Shown here piece by piece: positions 34,993 to 48,404 of a DNA stretch of 64,000 nt. The stretch spans positions 14,141,218 through 14,205,217 of the forward strand of contig OZ020514.1 of assembly GCA_963971425.1 (NCBI GenBank). Reading direction: 5' to 3'. The notes beneath the pieces were generated by a model. It was not told where the DNA came from, ran no database searches, and was given only the letters and a program-made list of their open reading frames with translations. How positions within the stretch are numbered: position 1 is the stretch's first letter; each line of letters opens with the position of its first letter. A program made the translations under genes and the position numbers. The stretch is from Bryoerythrophyllum caledonicum (Eukaryota; Streptophyta; Bryopsida; Pottiales; Pottiaceae).

Positions 34993-36375
34993 GTTTTATA
35001 AACTTTCACGTCGTTCACAAAAATTGGCTTCTTTGGATGGTTTGGGTGCTCAAACGATGATTTATAGCATGGGGCATGCGTTAAGACTATGACGTCTTCC
35101 AGTATGAGAGCATTGTTCCTACGCAACTTGTTAATATTATCCACCATAATTTTCTCCAACACACTGCTCCAGAATGAGACCATAGCCTTCTGCCTGACAA
35201 AGTTAAGAAGGTCTGTGCAACGAGGCCTTACTTTGATGTCCCTTGGTTGTCCCTGTTTAAATTCCCCCATGTGCACAAGAACTCCATTGAAGTCAAACAC
35301 GACATGATGAACCTGTTGTGTCGTTTTTTAATCCTCGTTTCTAGGCTCTCGGACGTTCCAATAAGCATCTTTGGACTTGAACCCAAAATACAAGTACGTA
35401 GTCTGAGATGAGGAACTTGTATAACTTAAAAAAACTGCAAATATACATACATAAGTGTTTCGCACTAACAATACTAAAATGCTTGGTGGAAGACTCAACA
35501 CTATATACACAATGGCACATGAGTATATCTGTACACATTAGGCACCTAAGACAATAGGTGAAGTATTCCTAGAGGTCTGAGCTACACCAACGACTTTAGC
35601 AGTCTGTGTGGGATATCGGTCACCGTCATCCTTCAACTATGCTGACCCTGCCAAAACCTGGATATCAATAATGAAGTAGTCAGAATACGGTCTGCATAGA
35701 GTGAACTGTCATCATAACAAGCAAGAAGGTTTGATCGACAAGTATTTCTTCACCTTATCGTTTTGGGCCCTTGTCCGAATAGGAATCGGATGTAGAGGTA
35801 CTCTTGACCCAGGATTCCTCGCGCATACCTTCTTCTATTTTTGAGGCTGCTATCTTTGGTGACGCGGAGGGCTGCGCGGAGAGCTCAAGACTTGTAATTC
35901 AAGCATTGTTTGTTCCATCAATACCTCATCCATCATGTGTTCGATGTCACGCATCGTCAGGTCCTCAGCACTCTTGAACACAGCTCCATGTTCAGGAGGC
36001 GTCATCGTAGGCACGACCTGCAAGAGATCTTCGGCTGCTCAATGGCTGTCGTCGAAGTTCAGGGAACCGAATATTGCGGTGTCATCAAGGAATTCTTGCG
36101 CTAGGTAATGCCACCCATGTGAATGCAAACTGGATTCTTCTGGAGAAGGACGCAATCGTGCGTCCGGAGTCCGGACTAGGTTCGCTTGTCGAACTTTGCG
36201 AGGCACCATTGAAAGGATGAAGTGGTTCATCATTGTTTAACTCTATGGGGTCGCTTGAAGTGCCCAAATCCAGGACCTCCACGCTTGCAACCAAGGACTC
36301 GAATCTAAGGTTGGTAACTGATAATGGAGTCGTTGCATATAGCAAATCATCTTCATGCACCCCATGAGCAGCCAT
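34989..36375 (-). pseudogene. H gene of A1, first half: charged N-terminus and start of HAD domain 1
   Basis: ATG at 36375 (MAAHGVHEDDLLYATTP) begins an acidic, Ser/Pro-rich exon. It contains GTSSDPIELNNDEPLHP and decays by frameshift near 36100. The HAD exon reads RVMMFDFNGVLVHMGEFKQG-like sequence (motif I DFNG near 35290), RPRCTDLLNF, AMVSFWSSVLEKIMVDNI (motif II) and KPIFVNDVKVY (motif III Lys). It is cut at 34989 by element B. In A2 the residue after GEF is a TAG codon where A1 has CAG, so A1 shows the original Gln. Confidence 0.75.
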
Positions 36376-36591
36376 CTACGTCATAGTGACAAATTAATAT
36401 GAAAGAAATGAAGATGCAATGAACAAAGAATTGGCATCATACACCCATAGATCTCTAGTTCAATCTAGTCCATGTCTATAGGGCGTACTAAATTTAAACA
36501 TCACAATGAATGAGATGAGTTCTAAAGCATCAAGGGCGTCCAGAACAAATGATCAGCTGCAGATCTCCGGCTTATGAAAATGCCGTAGCCA

Positions 36592-39500
36592 TCATATCTG
36601 TTCGGTGGAGTTCAACCTCGGCATGACACGTGTTTGAATCCCTTCACCTTGGATTGACTCACTGATGTCAATTGCCTCAGCGTCCTCGGCAGCGCCGTCG
36701 TTAGCATTGAGTACGATAGTCAAGTGGTACTTAAATATCTCTTTTGCATCAGAGTCGGCTTTCACTTTGCCATCTTTGTTGTTCACAAACTCAAGGACCC
36801 GCGCGTCGTGCGTTTGCAAAGAAGACACTTCAATTATGGCGACATCTAAAAAAATATACCACTATATACAGACACAAAAATCTTGGAGAAAGGATTGCTT
36901 GGGAAGGATGTTGTGTTTACCAAGCCAAGATATGTTAAATGTGTTCCTCCTTTAACATTTATGACCACCATATCCTCTTTGATAAACCTCGTGAAGAGCT
37001 AATGAAGGACCAAGATCCTCAGCTGTGGGACACCGGGCCTCTACCAACGCTTAATGGATTTGGCATGTTTAGCGGCTGAAATGAAGGCCAACATTTTCTT
37101 GGGGTGGCCTTTGAAGAGCCTCTTGAATGACTGAGCAGGCCTCTTGCTTGCATCATATTCATACAAAAATACAGAGTATATTGTCGCCCCCACACCGATA
37201 TCTAAGGTTGGAAACCCATCAGCTTGGCCGGGGAAGTAGTAGACCACATGCGTTGACCACAATCTCGCCTTGCTTCTGGACTACCTTTGTCGAGTTGCAA
37301 TGTGCGTGATTATCTCGAAGAATCCTGCTCAGTTTGTGATAAGAACCGACGGTGATCTGACTCTCGTCCGCCAATCCTATATGTCCACTTTGAGATGGTT
37401 AAAAATTTTACTGCACTCGAAGAGATCTAAGACCTGAGCACAATATTTTGAGTCTTTCACACAATAGAGGAAATAGAAGTAAAGGTGGGTGTCTTTGACA
37501 TTACGCCATGCTTGTATGTCCAGGTGAATAAGTACCTCAACGACCTCGCCCCTATTGTCGGGCAAAACCTTGTAGATGTATTTGAAGTTGAACAATGACG
37601 TGTCATCACTGGAAGTGGCTTCGTCAGCTTCATCTGGAATGTGTTGTTTCCAAATAGACACAAGAACGTCTTGGGTGGTGTTGATCTCCTTGTTAATTGT
37701 CTTCAATCAATCGTTCAGCCAAGCTTTACCCTTGGCCGAGTGATTCGCGGCGTCCACCCAGGACTCGAGCTGGGCCTGTCCAATCCTCTTCTCTTCCGCA
37801 AATTCGTCCCAATGTTCTTTTGTGTATGGGACAAAGTCCGCAGACTTCAAGGTAAGGGGGTGACCCTAATATTCAACATGAGTTCACTCTTCATTGTTCG
37901 AATTCTCTTCTCTCAATTTGCACCATTCTCGAGAGTCTCAACCTGTCCCAGCAAAGTACCTTGGTTTGCCGCTTTGGATGACTTCACAGAGACCTTCTTC
38001 ATAAGCACTAAGTCTGCGAGGTAGTTGAGGTCCTCAGCGCGTATTTTATAAAGTGGCTTGAGATCGTTTTGCACCAGAGGATTCCGCTTCAACTTAGTAG
38101 GATCGCACGTCTTTCCGTTCGAGTCTAGTAGGAGTCCAGCGACATACATCTTGTCAATTCGGATCCACTTCTAGACAACCATGTCATCCATCTCGAATAG
38201 AAGGGGGACCTTTGCATCTTTGGGGTCCGTTTGACCGAGGTGCATGAAAACCGTAGGCACTACTTTCCGTTGGAATGCCTGCAATCAGATATAATTCAAT
38301 GACAGAGCAGCCCGAGATCTCCAATTGATTGATTTGGTTACTATGAATAAAGAGCACATCAATGGAATACTATTAAGGTTGAGAACTGAATCTTACCGAA
38401 AATGCCTCAGGTTGTAGACGACCACATAGTTCGAGGGGAAAGTTTTCCGAATTCATATCACTTCACTCTACACGTTTGCAGCTGCTCACTGAAACTTTGC
38501 TCCTTCCGCAGACCCGTCAGGTCTTGGTTGAGAGCGCGCAAGAGTTGTAGCAGGATCATATCTCTGGGGTCCAATTTTGTCCAAACCGGGATGACAGAGA
38601 AGTGGGAGATTTCTTTGAGCGTCCACGTAGATAGCAATTCATGTTCCAAAATTTTGTTCGCCTCCACAGTATGCTGACCACCAATAATGTCCTTCAGGTA
38701 GTCCTCCTTCGTTGGCTTGGTTCCAAAGAACTCCACCTTACTTCCTTCAGGTTTTTTCGTCAACGGCAGGACTCACATATGAATCTCACATGTTGTTGCC
38801 TTCGAGGACGCGTAAACTGAGTTGATGATTCCCTCAAGCTGTTCTTTTTGCATGCCCCTTTATACTAATCCTCCAAGGGGGCCATGTTCACGTTGTTGAA
38901 ATGAACAAGCTTAAGGACATCCTTCTTCGTGACAAGGTCTTCTACCGTCAAAGGCTTATTTTTGTGTATGTAAACAATTTTGAACGCGTCGTCGAGAACC
39001 TTGCCAATAGCTTCGACTTCAGTCCGCTTCATTTTGGTGAAGTCAGCTTGTGTGAAGTTCAAACACTTTTCAATCGTGAGGCGTGGCTGATCGGCCTTCA
39101 CTTTCTTCCCCTTCTTCGTCTGCGATGAGGAACCAAGGGTTGCAGTCTTCAAGGTGGTCTTGAGTTTTATCTCAATGCCGATGCTGGAGTCTGAGACTAT
39201 ATGGGAGTAGGGGCCGGAACGAGCTTTCCGGCATTTGCTTGTGCTCTGCCATCCACTTCCACTGCTTCCTAATGTACTCCGGCGTCCAAATATCACCTAT
39301 AGGAGGAGGAAATAAAAAGTTCTCATTCTGGCAGGTCTCCACTAACGCTTCCGATATCTTCAATGTGTCCAAGATCAAGCCGTATATGAGAGTATTGGTG
39401 GAAGAGTCCGAGTTCTCTTGGATGACAAGGAGACAACCTCGTCATCAAGACCCTGGAGACCAATGTCGGGGTGTCCTTGTCTACCAAGCCTAAGCTGAGG

Positions 39501-40779
39501 GACAAATTCCCAGGCTCCTTCAGGGGTTTTAATTAGCTTGATGCCCCAGTTGGTCATGTTTGGATGGCATATGTATACGTAGCCGACATTGTATATCCTT
39601 TAGTAGACAAACTTGGAAAGCTAGTACTCCACAAATGCCCCAAGTTCCCCGGGATGGCTTTCCGTCAGAAGTGTGGTTGACCATGAATCCCTACGAGAAG
39701 GTTTTGAAATAGCACACCCGTAGTTAGCATTCGGAGATAACATCTGGTGAGCTTTGTAACATCCGGAGATCTCGGGCTATGTTCCTAGAGAAGGAATACA
39801 TGGAAGGCGCTTCCAGTTCCATGACACAATGACAATAACCGGAGATCTCCGGCCGATTCGTGAATCTACAAAAACTTGTGCTACTCATGATTTCTAATCG
39901 CCTAAAATATCTAGCTCGTGCTACAGCCGGAGACCTCCGGTTCATAACCCAAAACCGAGGTTCACAAATTCTGCCATCGTCATCAGGGAGTATCGCAACT
40001 CCCTTGTAACATCCCGAGATCTCTGGCTTTGTGTCAGAATCAGAACATGGAAGAATATTTTAGTTCCATGCAAAAGCAAAAGCATCCGGAGATCACCGGC
40101 TAATTAGTAGAACTCTAGAAAGTCGTCCTAAAAAGTACCTCTAGTCTTTAGAAGGATCCATTTCAGGCAGCAACCGGAGATCTCCGGTTGCGGCATGACT
40201 GGCTTTAAATTGCAACTATTGCAAAAGACCATCAAGCGTGAATTCACAACCATTCACAGAAAACGTCAGCATATGATTCAGTAAAAGGCCGGTATGGAAC
40301 AACTCTACATGGATTACTCAACTGACGCATTCTATAGAGGTCAAACATCAAAGGCCGCAACATCGAGTTCTCTATCCCAAAATTTTCGAAGAATCATCAT
40401 ACCATCCAGCAAGAATTCATTACCATCTTCAGTATACTTAGACAAATGATTCTATGAAACGCTGAAATGTAACAATTCTACATGGATTACTCTTTTCACA
40501 TTCAAAGTGAACTGGAATCAAAGGACTGAATATGGAGAAATTCATTTGAACCTTCAGGGGAAAACCAAAATCAACAAAAAACCAATCAACTATAGACAAC
40601 CACACTTTTGTATTCTAGTATTGTATTTTTGAGGTTTTTCATATTCATGCAAGTGTTCAACATTGTCATACACCTGGTCGGTAACAAAAGAACCAATTTT
40701 GAACTGACACCAGACAAGAAACCCCACACGGCCGCACAAAATGAATTTACCCTCCCGCGTAGCCTCGTTTCCTGTCCAT
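36592..40779 (-). pseudogene. P gene of A1: ParB/Srx-like multi-exon gene
   Basis: Exon 1 (40779-40751) reads MDRKRGYAG with a GTAAAT donor in phase 2, as in B and A2. Intron 1 (about 1 kb) holds the palindrome cluster. Exon 2 from about 39698 includes WGIKLIKTPEGAWEFVPQL and IWTPEYIRKQWKWMAEHK, then NFTQADFTKMKRTEVEAIGK. The ParB-like part has IIGGQHTVEANKIL (GGQH codons 38671-38682) but lacks five residues present before it in A2. Then NPLVQNDLKPLYKIRAEDL, a frameshift near 37900, VVYYFPGQADGFP and SFKRLFKGHPKK, and a last exon THDARVLEFVNNK. Nonsense and frame changes make it a pseudogene. Confidence 0.75.
39762..40187. repeat. Palindrome cluster in intron 1 of P of A1
   Basis: Six copies of CCGGAGATCTCCGG or one- to three-base variants, starting near 39762, 39839, 39927, 40012, 40085 and 40174, so 73-89 bases apart. 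The cluster is at the same place as in A2. Confidence 0.9.
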
Positions 40780-43185
40780 GGTGAACCAGCTGCGCTCTTC
40801 CAAATTCTTCCAAGTTCAAATGCTCTCTTCCAGTCATGCTCTCCGACATTCAAACGCTCTCCAGCAAACACTCCAAGCTCTCAACTCACGCTACCGCGAG
40901 CGCTTCTTCAAACTCTCTCACAATTCTCCACAAAAATCTCTCGACGTTACGCTCAATGCCGGCACTCAAAACCACCCTCACCGCTCATAGACCATGCTCT
41001 CAGCCTGCGCTGAATGCCTATTTCACTACATATAGCCCGTCCTCAAAGCCTCCATCATTGTTTTTGCAACTGCGCAAAAACAACAATTGCGGCCACTTTC
41101 GCTCACTAGTTACAAGAGTACGAAGACACAAAACCTTATAAAAGACAAGAAGAGATGATGACCGGGTTTCCCTAAACCAATGTGGATAAGCAGGACTGCT
41201 CAAGGGTGTGATGCCTCATGACAGAGGAAGAAGTCACAATCAGCTGTAATCACGTACATATACAACGTGTACATTTCACAATCATGACATTGTCAATGTC
41301 GTGAGCATGCGTGACAAGACACAATGATACCCGGCTTTAGGGGTATTAGAAATGACTATAGTAGATACTTGGGTTCACCGGGTATTAAAGTAATAACTAT
41401 ATTTGAATTTAATACGACATAAATGAAAAAGCTATATTAACACGAATTTAACGACATAAGTGAAAATATAAATACATCATTACTATCATTTGTAATTCTA
41501 TTCCATGTGGAATATTATACATCCATATTTTTCATCCAGATCTTGCATACCTATTTATGAAGTCATCCATCTTAGTCATTCACAATAGATGTATTCAACA
41601 CCGATTCTCATTTTACGCCATATAATTTACCATAAACTTTAATGGATTGTCCGTGACAACCTCATCCTTTTTATTCATCATTCATGAACCAGAGATATCC
41701 TAGAGAGGAATATTAGAATGTTGTTTCTTTGTTCATTATATTATAATGTATCAAGTTTTTAAATCAGTATAGGTGGATTCGTTCGCGGGGAAAGACTGTT
41801 TATATGAATGCCACTATGTTATTGTCACGATTGATTATACACTTGCTTCCTAACTTCTCTTAACAATTATCAACACTCAATCATCCTTTCTTTCATCATT
41901 CTAAACCTAAATATTCTCCAATTCTCCATTCTTCATTCCTCATGATCTCATAATCATGTCAATTTCTATTTTCTTCACTGTAATCACAATACAGTGTGTT
42001 CAATAATACGTGATTATCTTCCTTAATCACTTTTAATAACCAATTCTTTCACAGAGATTACAATCTCTTCACATTCACAATTCCATTCTCTAACTGTTCT
42101 ATCTTCACAATTCTCATACAATACTCATAACTTCGCTTCCAATCACACACTCACACTTTCTTAACTCCAATTCCATTCATACTTCATCTAATTACAATCA
42201 TACACAAAGAAATAGAAAAATCCAAAGGAAAATAAAGAGGTAGCACCAAGCTTGCCCCGGCTTATGACTATCACAGTCTGGCCTCAAATCCATCTTCCAC
42301 TAAGTCTTTATCCAAAAACTAAACCTAACTTCCAGATTCCAAACGTCACATTTGCTTCTTAACCAACTTTTCACGTTACTTCCCAATCTTACTACTGAAC
42401 TACAAAACTAACTTGCCAACTTCCGAAACTAACCAATTCAAATCCGCATGTGAACACAAAAACTAATTACACATTCTACAGTTATCGTCGCTAAATCAAA
42501 ACTAATCTTCCTCTCCCAACTTAAAATTATAAAGTATTCCTCACTACTTCATGTACGCTCCCTCTTCTTTATGATTTTTATTTAATTGTCCCACACTACC
42601 TCATCTACCGTCGTCCTACTCTCCATTTAGTTCATTATCCCTAACTACCATTCTTTTGTAAGGATTACTCCTAATCACCTCTTCTTTTTAATAAATGTTC
42701 CATTAACCAGAGATTTCCTATAGAGGAATATTAGACATGTTGTTTCTTTGTACATTATATTATAATGTATCAAGTTTTGAATAGATATTGTTCAATTCTT
42801 GCTAAATCAAATCTAATCAGCCTGTCCCAAATTAAAATTATAAAGTATTCCTCACTACCTCATGTATCCTCCTTCTTGTTTATGATTTTCAATTAATTGT
42901 CCCACACTACCTCATTTATCGTCTTCTTACTATCTTTGTAATTCATTTTTCCTTACTACCATTCTATTTTATGGATTACCCGTAACCACCTCATTTTTAT
43001 TTAGATTTTCCATCAACGGGAGATCTCTTGCAAAGAGATATTATATATGTTGATTTTGTTTTCGTTATACTCTATTGTATCACATTTATTGTAACATTTA
43101 AGGTTATTGATAAATTTAAGGTTATAGTTTATACTTATTAATCATTTTAATTTATAGATTTATAGGTGATATAAGCTTTGAACCT
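40780..43185. other. Spacer of A1
   Basis: No supported gene; + strand ORFs at 40741-41141 overlap P exon 1 antisense. At 41283-41303 a hairpin sequence (CATGACATTG/CAATGTCGTG) is conserved at 56646-56666 in A2. At 42520-43090 a segment of about 309 bases is imperfectly duplicated (AAAATTATAAAGTATTCCTC at about 42524 and 42833), and a motif TATTATAATGTATCAAG recurs at 41750, 42760 and, in part, 43070. Confidence 0.6.
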
Positions 43186-43400
43186 TCATCCATGAACCCT
43201 GAACTTTCAACCGTAAATCGTGAACCCTAAACCTTCAACCGTGAACCGTGAACCGTGAACCCTAAACCATGAACCCTAAACCATGAACTCTAAACCATGA
43301 ACCATGAAGCGTGAACCCTAATCTGTAAACCGTGAACCCTGATCTGTGAACCGTGAACCCTAAATCCTTAAACCTAAACCCTAATTCCTAAATCCTTAAC
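43186..43400 (-). repeat. Degenerate telomere-like repeats in the spacer of A1
   Basis: Many ACCCTAAACC, GTGAACCCTAA and CATGAACCCTAAA words. The C-rich strand is the T coding strand, as in B and A2. Confidence 0.88.
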
Positions 43401-44871
43401 CATGATGCATAATTCAACCTGAACACGAAAGCTGAACCTGAAGTCATAGTACCCCCTTGTTGTGGTTCAAAAAGTATCTGCACAGAAATTTGTGCACGTA
43501 TGTTCTCAAGCATCCATAATACTACTGTAAAACTAGGGAATATTGATGAATATTCTATTTGGTGATGAATGCCAAAGTTCTACTTCCAGATAAAGGTGAT
43601 TAGTGGGCATAAGAGGGCCGACTCTTTTCCTAGGGTAGGATATTACTTCATTCACAAAAGTGAATACCAAAAGTCTAATACGATTACATTATTTGGTATT
43701 AGTCTAAGACGGTAATGGCCCTAGTTTAATCAAAAATACATCATGGGGCATACTTCATCTTCTGTTTTCGAATTAGCAACACTTTGGGAATAACATGGTT
43801 TTCTTAAGATACGGTCATCCGAAGAGTACGAGCCTTTAATTATCATCAGTGCTATGTGGCCTTGGTCGTGGGAACGCCAAAGAATGCGCACTATCATGAT
43901 GGTGTACAATAGTTAGTTTGAACAAGCATGCATGTCCAAGATCCGGTTCAAATTTGAGCGCCTGAATTTTCCCTCCAAAAGGTGTTGGGAAGGGTTGATA
44001 AGAGTATCCTTCAACTCAGCTCTCATCATTTATTTCTCTGGAGGTTTGGGATATTGTGGGAGCTAAGCGAGTCATAGAGAGCGTTCGTGTACACAAAAAT
44101 TTGTGCTAGTAAACTGTAAGGCAACAATTTGACATTATTCAAGGAATGCTACGTATGTTTCTTCATATGATTCCGTATTGGCTGTCTTTTTGTGAGGATT
44201 GGTGAAGATTGTGTTGCATTCTGAACTTTTAGTCGTTCAGCAGCTGTCGTGTAGTGCTTCTGTAACTAATTTGTCTTCGAAGATACTGTCATGCCCTGGA
44301 AGTCCTAATTTTTTTTACTCCAGATTTACGAAGATGGAATTGCTTGGCGCGTGCTTCCGTATTGTTGTCCGCTCGTTTGAAACCAAACCCTGTGCCTATT
44401 TCGTAAATTTTTTGTACGGCATGTGCTTCTTTTATGACCTCAACATACTAACAAAAGCCAAACAGAGATCTCCGATTGTTCAAGCCGTGCTAGTCTGGCT
44501 TCTCCCTAGCTCGTTTGCTAACCACGGCTACTCCCCCTGCAATGGATGGCCGTCATTTTGGTCTCATGCACGATATCCGGAGATCTCGAGCAGCTGTAGT
44601 GTGGAAAACTCTGCAAAAGTGTGCTCGGTAACCAGGTTCTAATTAACCGGAGATCTCCCGTTGGATACGCCTAGAACTTTGAGCTCCACCTTACTCCATC
44701 GTAGACAAACTACACGATGTGGTTGTAGGTCTTTCTACGGTCATCCAAAGATCTCCAACTAGTCTAGCCTTTGACATTGAGCTTGATCATTGAGTTCATA
44801 TCCACATTCACTCATACTCCCATTGAAGGCATCTCCCACCATCCAAACATCCATCGATGTAGCACAAAAGT
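43401..44871. other. T-proximal spacer of A1 with palindrome cluster
   Basis: Aligns with 58471-59947 of A2. It contains AGCATCCATA.. and TACATCATGGGGCATA blocks conserved between the two. Palindromes lie at about 44463, 44575, 44645 and 44747, within 410 bases of the T start. An open frame at 44199-44642 is not kept in A2, so I do not call it. Confidence 0.65.
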
Positions 44872-47155
44872 ATGTCTGACTTTGAGTCGTGGGAGCATGA
44901 CCTTGGCGTCCTTGCCATAGTCGCAGCTAAGTGCCCTGATGTAAGACATGTGAATTACACCAAAGATAATGAACCATCCCAAGAGTCTACAGGAAGTTTG
45001 GAGCTTCGTTGGTCAGGAATGTCCGTGAACCTTATGAGGCCGGGTTTTGGCAAAATTGGTGAAGCATGCATTGTTGAGGTTCACCTAGTAGGACAATGGC
45101 TTGGAGTCGACATACCAGTGGGTTTGAGGGAGTTTGTATTACTTAGACCGAGGGCCATAATGTCCACGTCCGAAGAATTACCACTCATTCCCTTGCAACG
45201 TGAATACGATTCACTTGTTCATACACACTCTAGCGGACCGTCTTGTGGAGAAGGGCAAATGTCATGATTCCATCCGGAGATCTCCGGTCAGATAATTTCC
45301 CATTTGTACCACGAGAGCCTTGCGTTGGACTTGAAGTGCAACGATTAACAGAAATGGGTTGCTGCTCTGCTTTGAAAGAATCATGGCCGCGTTATGAACG
45401 GATCATTTCTGTAGTGGTTGGTTGGGTGAAGATAATATTGGTGTAACGGTCCTAGACGTTTTTGTTGGGGACACAGAGAGAATCATGAGTCATGAATCAT
45501 GGCCCATTCTTGAATGTTGTTTTCCTTCTGGGCGGTCTTTGAAAAATACAATTGATCATTTCGCATCCAAGCCATTACAACATGATTCTGATGCTCATTT
45601 GGGCGGTCCTTCGAAGGAGCCATACCGCTTCATTTCCCGACAGCAGGACCTAAACAAGAAGGAATCCTTGTATACTTCAAGGACTACCGACGACGAAATT
45701 TGCAAGGTGAGCTCGGAAAGGTGTTGTCCAAAACGTTGCTGCCAATATTCTCTACAATCCCAAATTCTTTCTGTTAGGCAATATTCTATGGCATATCCTT
45801 CGAAGACAGAAAGGAGTATGCGATCTTGGTAGGCGGGCAGTTTCACTCCATTCATGGAGACCGGAAGAGAAGATACGTCACGCTCTTGGAAACAGAGGTC
45901 AGCTCCGTTGCATGGTACACCATCCATGGAATACAAAAATCTACGTTTCACACTTATATGGGACAATTCAGTAGAGGAATCATCTATGCTACTCACGGTA
46001 ACAAGGGCATCAAGCGCCCACGGCTTGCCTTTTTGCAAAATGCAGTAGCTGCGATGAGTTCAATCGATTCTTATTGATGACTCCAAAGGAAATGCCTGCG
46101 TACGAGATATTCTATAGCAACGGGCAGGCTCACTTGAAACACCAACAATCATGTCGGTAGCTTTATGAGACATCGAGAGAATAGTCGAAGGCGAAGCCAC
46201 TGACCTTTATTTATGTCATTCACGACAAGATGGACACTGCAAAGACGGCTCTTCCACGCATGTGGAGGACAACTAAGGCGACATCTAGTCTCGGACAGAT
46301 TCCCATGAATGTCACTTGGATGGTGGCTCACGGTCATGTTGACGGAGCGTATGCACACTACGCTCCTGCTTTATGGCCTGGAGATTCAAACGGCACCATC
46401 TCCTTCTGGCAAAACTTTTCAACGCCTTGAGGGAACACCTTTACAGAGGCGTGCGCTCTTCGAGCACTCACCTCCAAACTCAATGTTCGCAGCGCTCATG
46501 AGAGGGAAGAGCAGGTGCCTCGACGATTAAGAGCCCGTGGAGTCAAGTGCTTTTAAGGGACCGAAATCGTTGCCACTAAAATTGTTTCTACAACTTGACA
46601 ACTCAGCAAAAAACAACAAGAACCAATACTTGATGGCATTCTTATCACTGTAAACTGCTCGAGGTGTTTTCAAGGAGATTTTTCAAGTTTCGAGCACCCA
46701 CCTCCAAACTCATTCGGAAACTAAGATGTTGTCAAAGACAAGGCCACAAAAGCGACGGAACAAAAATTTCATTAGACGGGGCTCTGGTTGTACGTCGACT
46801 ACTGGGCATCTGGAATGTCTAAGTGCGTAGGGTATGCTGACTCCATCCGCCCTTTTCTGCAGTATTGGAAAGACGTCATCGACGAGCTTGACAAGCCACT
46901 TCCTGAGATGCCCTCCAAATTTAAAGAGTGATTCTGGCTTGGCCATGATTGGAGAGGCCCTCACAAGGGAGGTGGAGATCCCCTAAAATTGCTTTCACAA
47001 ACATTCGATGTTACTCCCGAAGATGAAATTTGAGAGCCTTACTACGGACTCGCCAATGAAGCTCCAAAGTCCACTTTTAATCGTTGGCGTGACATTCGTA
47101 AGGGATTTTGGGATTTAGTTAGACCTAGTTTTGGGAAAGCAAACGCCGCTATTTC
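44872..47155 (+). pseudogene. T gene of A1: DUF7869-like gene with three internal deletions
   Basis: ATG at 44872 (MSDFESWEHDLGVLAIV) and a good N-terminal domain (WLGVDIPVGLREFVLL). Frame changes occur near 45250 and 45430, then GEDNIGVTVLDVFVGD. Relative to A2, one deletion near 46033 removes the end of exon 2, the intron and the start of exon 3. A second near 46690 removes about 445 bases, including the GHTHEDID motif. A third near 47135 removes most of the C-terminal module. The first-Asp motif (HDKMDTAKTALPR) and LQLDNSAKNNKN remain. TAG codons lie near 46162 and 46192. It cannot be active. Confidence 0.85.
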
Positions 47156-48374
47156 GTGAGGATAGACCATTTTCTCTAGTTGCTCACACTCATCTTGTAA
47201 TAACACGAAGAAGAGAAGAATTGCAGAGAGTCTTTCATTCAATGAGTTAGGGATACAGTGAGCAGTCACAGTATCCAAAACTTTGTTGAATAGAAAAAAA
47301 ATCTCGAAGAGTCAACCACGACCTCGCGGAAGTGCACCGAAGATGTCCGACTATGAAGACAATTGAAGTTCAGTCCCGAGTTCGACATCCCTCCCTTCAA
47401 CTCCCGCAAGTCATCTTGAAGATAAACGGAGCCGTGCTCTTGCATTCACTCCCATTACAATACGTAGAGTAGTGACACTGTCACAATTGTCTGGTGTATG
47501 CCAACGGAATACCGAAAGGCCTGTATGTCCCGCCAGAAGCTTACCGGAGATCTCCGACTGTTTATATTGTAGAAGTTCTACTTCTCCCTGACTTCCATAG
47601 TTGACAACGGCTGTCTAAAGGCCAGATGTTATCTTCAAGAAATGTGGATGAAAGGACTTCCATATGCTGCCATGTACATCTGGTCAAGATACGATCGGAG
47701 ATCTCTGGATAGGAGAATCACATCTATTATTCTCTAGAATGGGGTCTGTAGTTGAAAGTGAGCCTACGATCATGACAGTACATAGGTGTATTAGAGAGCA
47801 CATAATCAAATTCAGAGATCTCCACTGAGTAAGAAACTGCAATTCATCCGTAGATGGTACTTTGACCGGATCATAGTGAGTACCTACGTGAATGATTTAG
47901 TCTCAAGGTCCAACGGAATTTGCTATCCTCAAGTCCACAAGGGAGTTGCCTCCTTCATTGCTTTGAGAATAGTCCTCATCTTCACGTGGAAAACTTCGCA
48001 CATAATCGCAAATCAAAAAACTTAGAGAGCACTTGGGCTTTCTCCTGTCAGGTTCCTTTGGAGATTTCAAACAGGCCACTGCTAAAATGGAAAGGGGCGG
48101 TCAAAGAACCAGTACATATCCATCATCCAAGTACCTCCTTATGATTCAAGTGATGCTGAAGGCTGGCGGTGGAGATAGTACTTCCGACATTATGACGGTA
48201 CGCATGACGCGTGGCTCACCATGCTTGATTTCCCATAATGTTGAGTCATGACCGTGGAATCTACCTTGAATTATAACAATCTCGGTGTAATGACGACTCA
48301 AATCAATGACACTTCCTCTACCTACGCTCGAGAATTGTAATGAATGGGTGAATAGGGAGGAAAGTATAAGAGAG
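47156..48374. other. Right subterminal region of A1 and A1/A2 junction
   Basis: No gene. CCGGAGATCTCCGG variants near 47543, 47694 and 47812. At about 48246-48276 the sequence resembles the inverted terminal repeat in poor condition (TTGAATTATAA), followed by CAAT (48277-48280), the tetramer found before the A1 left end at 12698. A2 begins 98 bases later. Confidence 0.45.
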
Positions 48375-48404
48375 ATGCCATATTCAACTATTTCTGGACT
48401 ATGA
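48375..48404 (+). repeat. Left terminal repeat of A2
   Basis: Matches the A1 left end at most of 30 positions and the B ends at about three quarters of 28, including the outer ATGC and the inner TGGACT. Confidence 0.65.

Larger units (their letters stand above)
34989..48280 (-). mobile_element. Element A1, main part
   Basis: Continues the element begun at 12702. Order: H (first half) and P on the - strand, spacer with telomere-like repeats, T on the + strand. It aligns with A2 from about 49998 onward at an offset of about 15.0-15.5 kb. Its T gene has three large deletions and its P gene has frameshifts, so it is older or more decayed than A2. Its right end is tentatively placed at 48276. Confidence 0.82.

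Noticed and set aside
40741..41141. Rightward ORFs in the A1 spacer
   Set aside because: They lie antisense to the first exon of P and are not conserved in A2.
43186..43400. A true telomere or chromosome end
   Set aside because: Repeats are degenerate, short, internal, and conserved at the same place in three elements.
44199..44642. 147-codon ORF upstream of T in A1
   Set aside because: The aligned region of A2 has stops and frame changes; the frame probably survives by chance in a leader region.
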